Below are positions 61,012 to 64,000 of a DNA stretch of 64,000 nt, in pieces. The stretch is from Lachnospiraceae bacterium (GTDB lineage Bacteria > Bacillota > Clostridia > Lachnospirales > Lachnospiraceae): the NCBI GenBank assembly GCA_009911035.1, contig QXWO01000031.1, forward strand, positions 1-64,000. Reading direction: 5' to 3'. Every line of letters begins with the position of its first letter. Position 1 is the stretch's first letter. The translations under genes and the position numbers were made by a program. Under the pieces are notes generated by a model, which was not told where the DNA came from, made no database searches, and worked only from the letters and a program-made list of their open reading frames with translations.

Positions 61012-64000
61012 TCAGCACTGTCACCACCTCATAAGGCTTTAACACAAGGTCAATGACATTACCTTCCACAGTCGCTTCGCTCTGTACTTCCTCCAGCAGA
61101 TTACAGATGCAGGCTTTTTCAAACTCTGCATTTATAGTCAGTTTTGTCCTGGTATAGGAATTTTCTGACTCATACATACGCAGCACCGTGCCCTCTCCGT
61201 TCTCGGCTTTCTTGATGGTTTCCAGAACCACATTGGAATCCGCCACAGATGCATAGGAATATCTCTTTCCTTCCTCTGTTCCCATCTCCGCCGTCAGCGG
61301 CTGGTTCAGTTTGTACGCCTCATCCACGGTGCCAGCTCCCCGCCAGCCTTCCTTGTGGGGATAAATAGCATAAGTAAATTCATGTTCTTCCTGATCTGTT
61401 GTAGGATTTGGTTCCGTCCCCGATTTAATCAGCGTCAGTGCCATATTGGAATCCTTCACGGAATGGCCGTATTTGCAGTCATTAAGCAGGGATACCCCGT
61501 AATGGCCTTCGGACAAATCCATCCATTTCTGACCGCAGCTCTCAAAACGCGCCACATCCCAGCTTGTATTCTGGTGTGTTTTTCTGGTAAGGCTCCCAAA
61601 CTGTACATCGAAGGATGCCTCGTCCGTATGGACTGCCACCGGGAAATGCACTTTCAGGAGGGTCTGATGCTCTTTCCAGTCCACATAAGTCACAAAATCT
61701 ATCCTGCGGCTTTCCCCATAAAAAATAATTTTCTGGCGGATCGTGGAATTGGATGCTTTTCTTTCTATTTCAAGGACAGCCCGAACCGTTCCCAGCTCTG
61801 TCCATTCCATCCGCTCCACCTCGTCCACATCCCAGTATTTTTCGGTGTAGAAGATATCAATGTCCCAGTTGTCAAAGTAAATCGGCTTATCCTCATACAT
61901 GCGCATCAGGTTGGCACGTTCCCCTTCCTGTATCACTTCCCGCTCGTTTTCCTTATCGAAAATACTTGTGAACATCCCCTGCCCATCCAGCTTTACTTTG
62001 TAAAAAGGTGTTTCCAGCTCGTATGTTCCGTTCAGTGTAAAGGGTATCTGCTCCTTTACTTCCGCCGCCGTAAAGGACTGCCAGCCTTTGGAGGGAAGAT
62101 TCTTTACAAAGGCAATGCTGCCCTCTTTTGTCTTCTGGACCGGATAAACATTTCCTTCTCCGTCCACAAGGGCATTCCCTTCAAATGCGCCTAAAGATAC
62201 TACGTCATCCCTTTCCCTTCCCAGGGTATTAAAAATGGTAACGGCGCCTCCCTCTCCGGCAATTGACCGGCGCCGCCGGGCGCTCATTTGGGCAATCTGC
62301 TCTGCCAGATGGACATACTCTTTTTTCGTCACCTCATACACTTCATGAATGGCAGAGCCAGGGAGGATATCGTGGAACTGGTTCAGCAGAACGGTCTTCC
62401 ACATAGTATCCAGTTCTTTGTCCGGATAGTCTATTTCCTTCTCCGCAAGGACGGAAAGAAGCTCCAGATCCATCAGGCCAAGTTCCGATTTCCTGTTGGA
62501 ACGCTTATTCCTTGCCATGGAAGTCAGGGTCCCCCTGTGATATTCAAAGTAGAATTCTCCTTCCCATACCGGGAGACGTTTGTTTCCCGACACACGGTCT
62601 TCTAATTCCTCAAAATAGGTCCGGGCAAACTCCTGCCGTACCATGGGAATTCCCCTGACCCCTTTTTCCATACGGATGGAGGTCTCCAGCATTTCTCTGG
62701 TAGGGCCGCCGCCCCCATCCCCATAGCCATAGGACACCAGAATATCATTATTGATATTTTTATTCTGGTAACGCATCCAGCCGCCCATGATCGCATCAGG
62801 ATGAAGCATGCCGTTGTAGGTGGTGAAGTAATCCTTAATGGGCTGGTTGACCCCCAGGGTGGTGATCAGATGGGTCAGTACCTGGGTGCCGTCGATCCCC
62901 CTCCACATCATGGTATCATAAGGTACCTTGTTAAACTGGTTCCAGGCAAGCTTGGTAGTCATAAAATAATCGATTCCACACTTTTTCATGATCTGGGGAA
63001 GGGCCCCTGAATATCCGAATACATCGGGCAGCCACAAAATCCTGTTATCCACCCCGAATTCTTCTTTAAAAAACCGTTTGCCGTGCATGAACTGACGCAC
63101 CAGCGATTCTCCGGAAGTCAGGTTGCAGTCCGCCTCCACCCACATGCCCCCTTCCGGCTCCCAGCGTCCTTCCCTGATGCGTTCCTTTGCCTTTTCATAC
63201 AGTTCCGGATAACGCTCTTTCAAAAAGGCATACAACTGAGGCTGGCTGGACATGAATTTATACCCTGGGTATTCCTCCATCAGTTTTAAGACCGTGGCAA
63301 AGCTGCGCCCCGTCTTTTCCCTTGTCTGTTCCACCGTCCACCACCAGGCAACGTCTATATGGGTATGCCCGATACAGGTGGCTATCACATCCTTATATCC
63401 TGCCATGTCCGAATACAGGGCCTTGTCGATATAATCGGAAGCCTCCTTAAGAGTCCTGTAGAATTCCTCTGAATAAGGCGTGCGCAGATCCAGGAAGTTT
63501 ACCGTTGTATTGAGCAACTCCTCAATGTCCCTGCGGTTCTTGTCGTCTTCCTCCATTCTGGGAAATGCCTCCAGTGGCACCCACAAATCGTAGTATAGCT
63601 TCTCGATCTGCTGGTCGATCTCCTGCATTTCCACGATCAGATTGAACTCCGAATGAAGAGTCCCGCTGTAAGACTGGAGCTCCAGGGTCAGTTCCTCCCC
63701 GCCCCGGGCCGCCGGGCGAAGAAAAACATCCCGGTGGTTCATATCGATTCCCTGCACTGCCTCCCCATTCACAAACAAAAGGAACTGGGGATTCTTGGCG
63801 TCATCCCACTCATCGATCTGGGTACGCACATGGAGCCACATACGTTTACCGTCCAGTTCTTCCGGCACCTTATAAACCGTCTTAAACCAGTAATGGCGGT
63901 CTTTTCCATACCAGTGCATGTGCTGGCAGTCAAAATCCTCCCAGGCCCCGTCTGCTGCCTGCGCGTCAGCAGGGTGTATGTAATTCCCCTCCTTATACTT
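61004..64000 (-). CDS. Alpha-mannosidase, glycoside hydrolase family 38 (5' end outside window)
   Basis: The enzyme removes alpha-linked mannose from glycans. The frame is open to the right edge (at least 998 codons), with about 27 more codons beyond the ATG at 63919, so the start lies outside. Motifs are the metal site GHTHIDVAWWWTVEQTREK, SSQPQLYAFLKE, the nucleophile Asp region GGMWVEADCNLTSGESLVRQ, LPDVFGYSGALPQI, and a long C-terminal beta domain ending TVLIK. No signal peptide can be judged. The neighbouring solute-binding protein is a candidate partner for mannose-containing sugars, but no direct link is shown. Confidence 0.92.
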   Translation of the reverse strand, partial: KYKEGNYIHPADAQAADGAWEDFDCQHMHWYGKDRHYWFKTVYKVPEELDGKRMWLHVRTQIDEWDDAKNPQFLLFVNGEAVQGIDMNHRDVFLRPAARGGEELTLELQSYSGTLHSEFNLIVEMQEIDQQIEKLYYDLWVPLEAFPRMEEDDKNRRDIEELLNTTVNFLDLRTPYSEEFYRTLKEASDYIDKALYSDMAGYKDVIATCIGHTHIDVAWWWTVEQTREKTGRSFATVLKLMEEYPGYKFMSSQPQLYAFLKERYPELYEKAKERIREGRWEPEGGMWVEADCNLTSGESLVRQFMHGKRFFKEEFGVDNRILWLPDVFGYSGALPQIMKKCGIDYFMTTKLAWNQFNKVPYDTMMWRGIDGTQVLTHLITTLGVNQPIKDYFTTYNGMLHPDAIMGGWMRYQNKNINNDILVSYGYGDGGGGPTREMLETSIRMEKGVRGIPMVRQEFARTYFEELEDRVSGNKRLPVWEGEFYFEYHRGTLTSMARNKRSNRKSELGLMDLELLSVLAEKEIDYPDKELDTMWKTVLLNQFHDILPGSAIHEVYEVTKKEYVHLAEQIAQMSARRRRSIAGEGGAVTIFNTLGRERDDVVSLGAFEGNALVDGEGNVYPVQKTKEGSIAFVKNLPSKGWQSFTAAEVKEQIPFTLNGTYELETPFYKVKLDGQGMFTSIFDKENEREVIQEGERANLMRMYEDKPIYFDNWDIDIFYTEKYWDVDEVERMEWTELGTVRAVLEIERKASNSTIRQKIIFYGESRRIDFVTYVDWKEHQTLLKVHFPVAVHTDEASFDVQFGSLTRKTHQNTSWDVARFESCGQKWMDLSEGHYGVSLLNDCKYGHSVKDSNMALTLIKSGTEPNPTTDQEEHEFTYAIYPHKEGWRGAGTVDEAYKLNQPLTAEMGTEEGKRYSYASVADSNVVLETIKKAENGEGTVLRMYESENSYTRTKLTINAEFEKACICNLLEEVQSEATVEGNVIDLVLKPYEVVTVLIK

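Noticed and set aside
1-64000. tRNA, rRNA, CRISPR array, prophage
   Set aside because: No cloverleaf, repeat-spacer array or phage structural gene was recognised in any intergenic region. This is a reading by eye, so a weak or unusual case could be missed.

Overview
The window looks like chromosome of a Gram-positive anaerobe of the Lachnospiraceae (Clostridium cluster XIVa) type. This is inferred from AGGAGG-type ribosome sites, sigma-A-like promoters, the gene order clpC-(136 aa protein)-radA, the purE-purM-purN-purD run, LCP, SH3 and MMPL envelope proteins, RsmF, Lhr, and multi-domain c-di-GMP and two-component proteins. No tRNA, rRNA or CRISPR array was recognised. The species cannot be named from the sequence alone.

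Region 1 (1-9.2 kb) is a decayed, AT-rich accessory island. It holds the 3' part of a second-type methionyl-tRNA synthetase, the C-terminal stub of a MobA/MobL-type relaxase cut by a defective IS3-family element, and a Tn916 Orf7/Orf8-like pair (sigma-70-like gene intact, helix-turn-helix partner frameshifted). Next come a large secreted papain-fold/leucine-rich-repeat protein and the wreck of a type II Wadjet (JetABC) plasmid-defence operon, with jetA frameshifted, jetB fused out of frame to an internal piece of jetC, and no jetD.

Region 2 (9.2-31.2 kb) is conserved core, almost all on the minus strand: an LCP cell-wall ligase, radA, a small conserved gene, and clpC preceded by a GntR regulator rather than ctsR-mcsA-mcsB. 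It continues with an SH3 membrane protein, a zinc-ribbon protein, purDNME, an M29 peptidase with a long N-terminal extension, pyrE, a deleted AAA-ATPase/nuclease gene, an MmcQ-MGMT fusion, pyrF, a TPR lipoprotein, a REC-GGDEF-EAL-REC protein and rsmF.

Region 3 (31.2-38.3 kb) is a plus-strand cassette with translationally overlapping genes: an MMPL/RND-type exporter, a giant membrane-anchored GLUG-repeat/coiled-coil surface protein, and a TetR regulator. A promoter and a palindromic candidate operator lie in front. This is the best candidate here for an undescribed functional system.

Region 4 (38.3-64 kb) carries Lhr helicase, a hybrid histidine kinase, an NSS-family sodium symporter, a Cache-type chemoreceptor and cardiolipin synthase. 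It also has a sugar-acid operon (GntP permease, IlvD/Edd dehydratase, KDPG aldolase, KDG kinase) facing away from nothing but its own GntR/FadR regulator upstream. These genes together form a semi-phosphorylative Entner-Doudoroff route in which a hexonate is imported, dehydrated to KDG, phosphorylated to KDPG and cleaved to pyruvate and glyceraldehyde-3-phosphate. A solute-binding lipoprotein paired with a chemoreceptor (no ABC permease) and an edge-truncated GH38 alpha-mannosidase finish the window.
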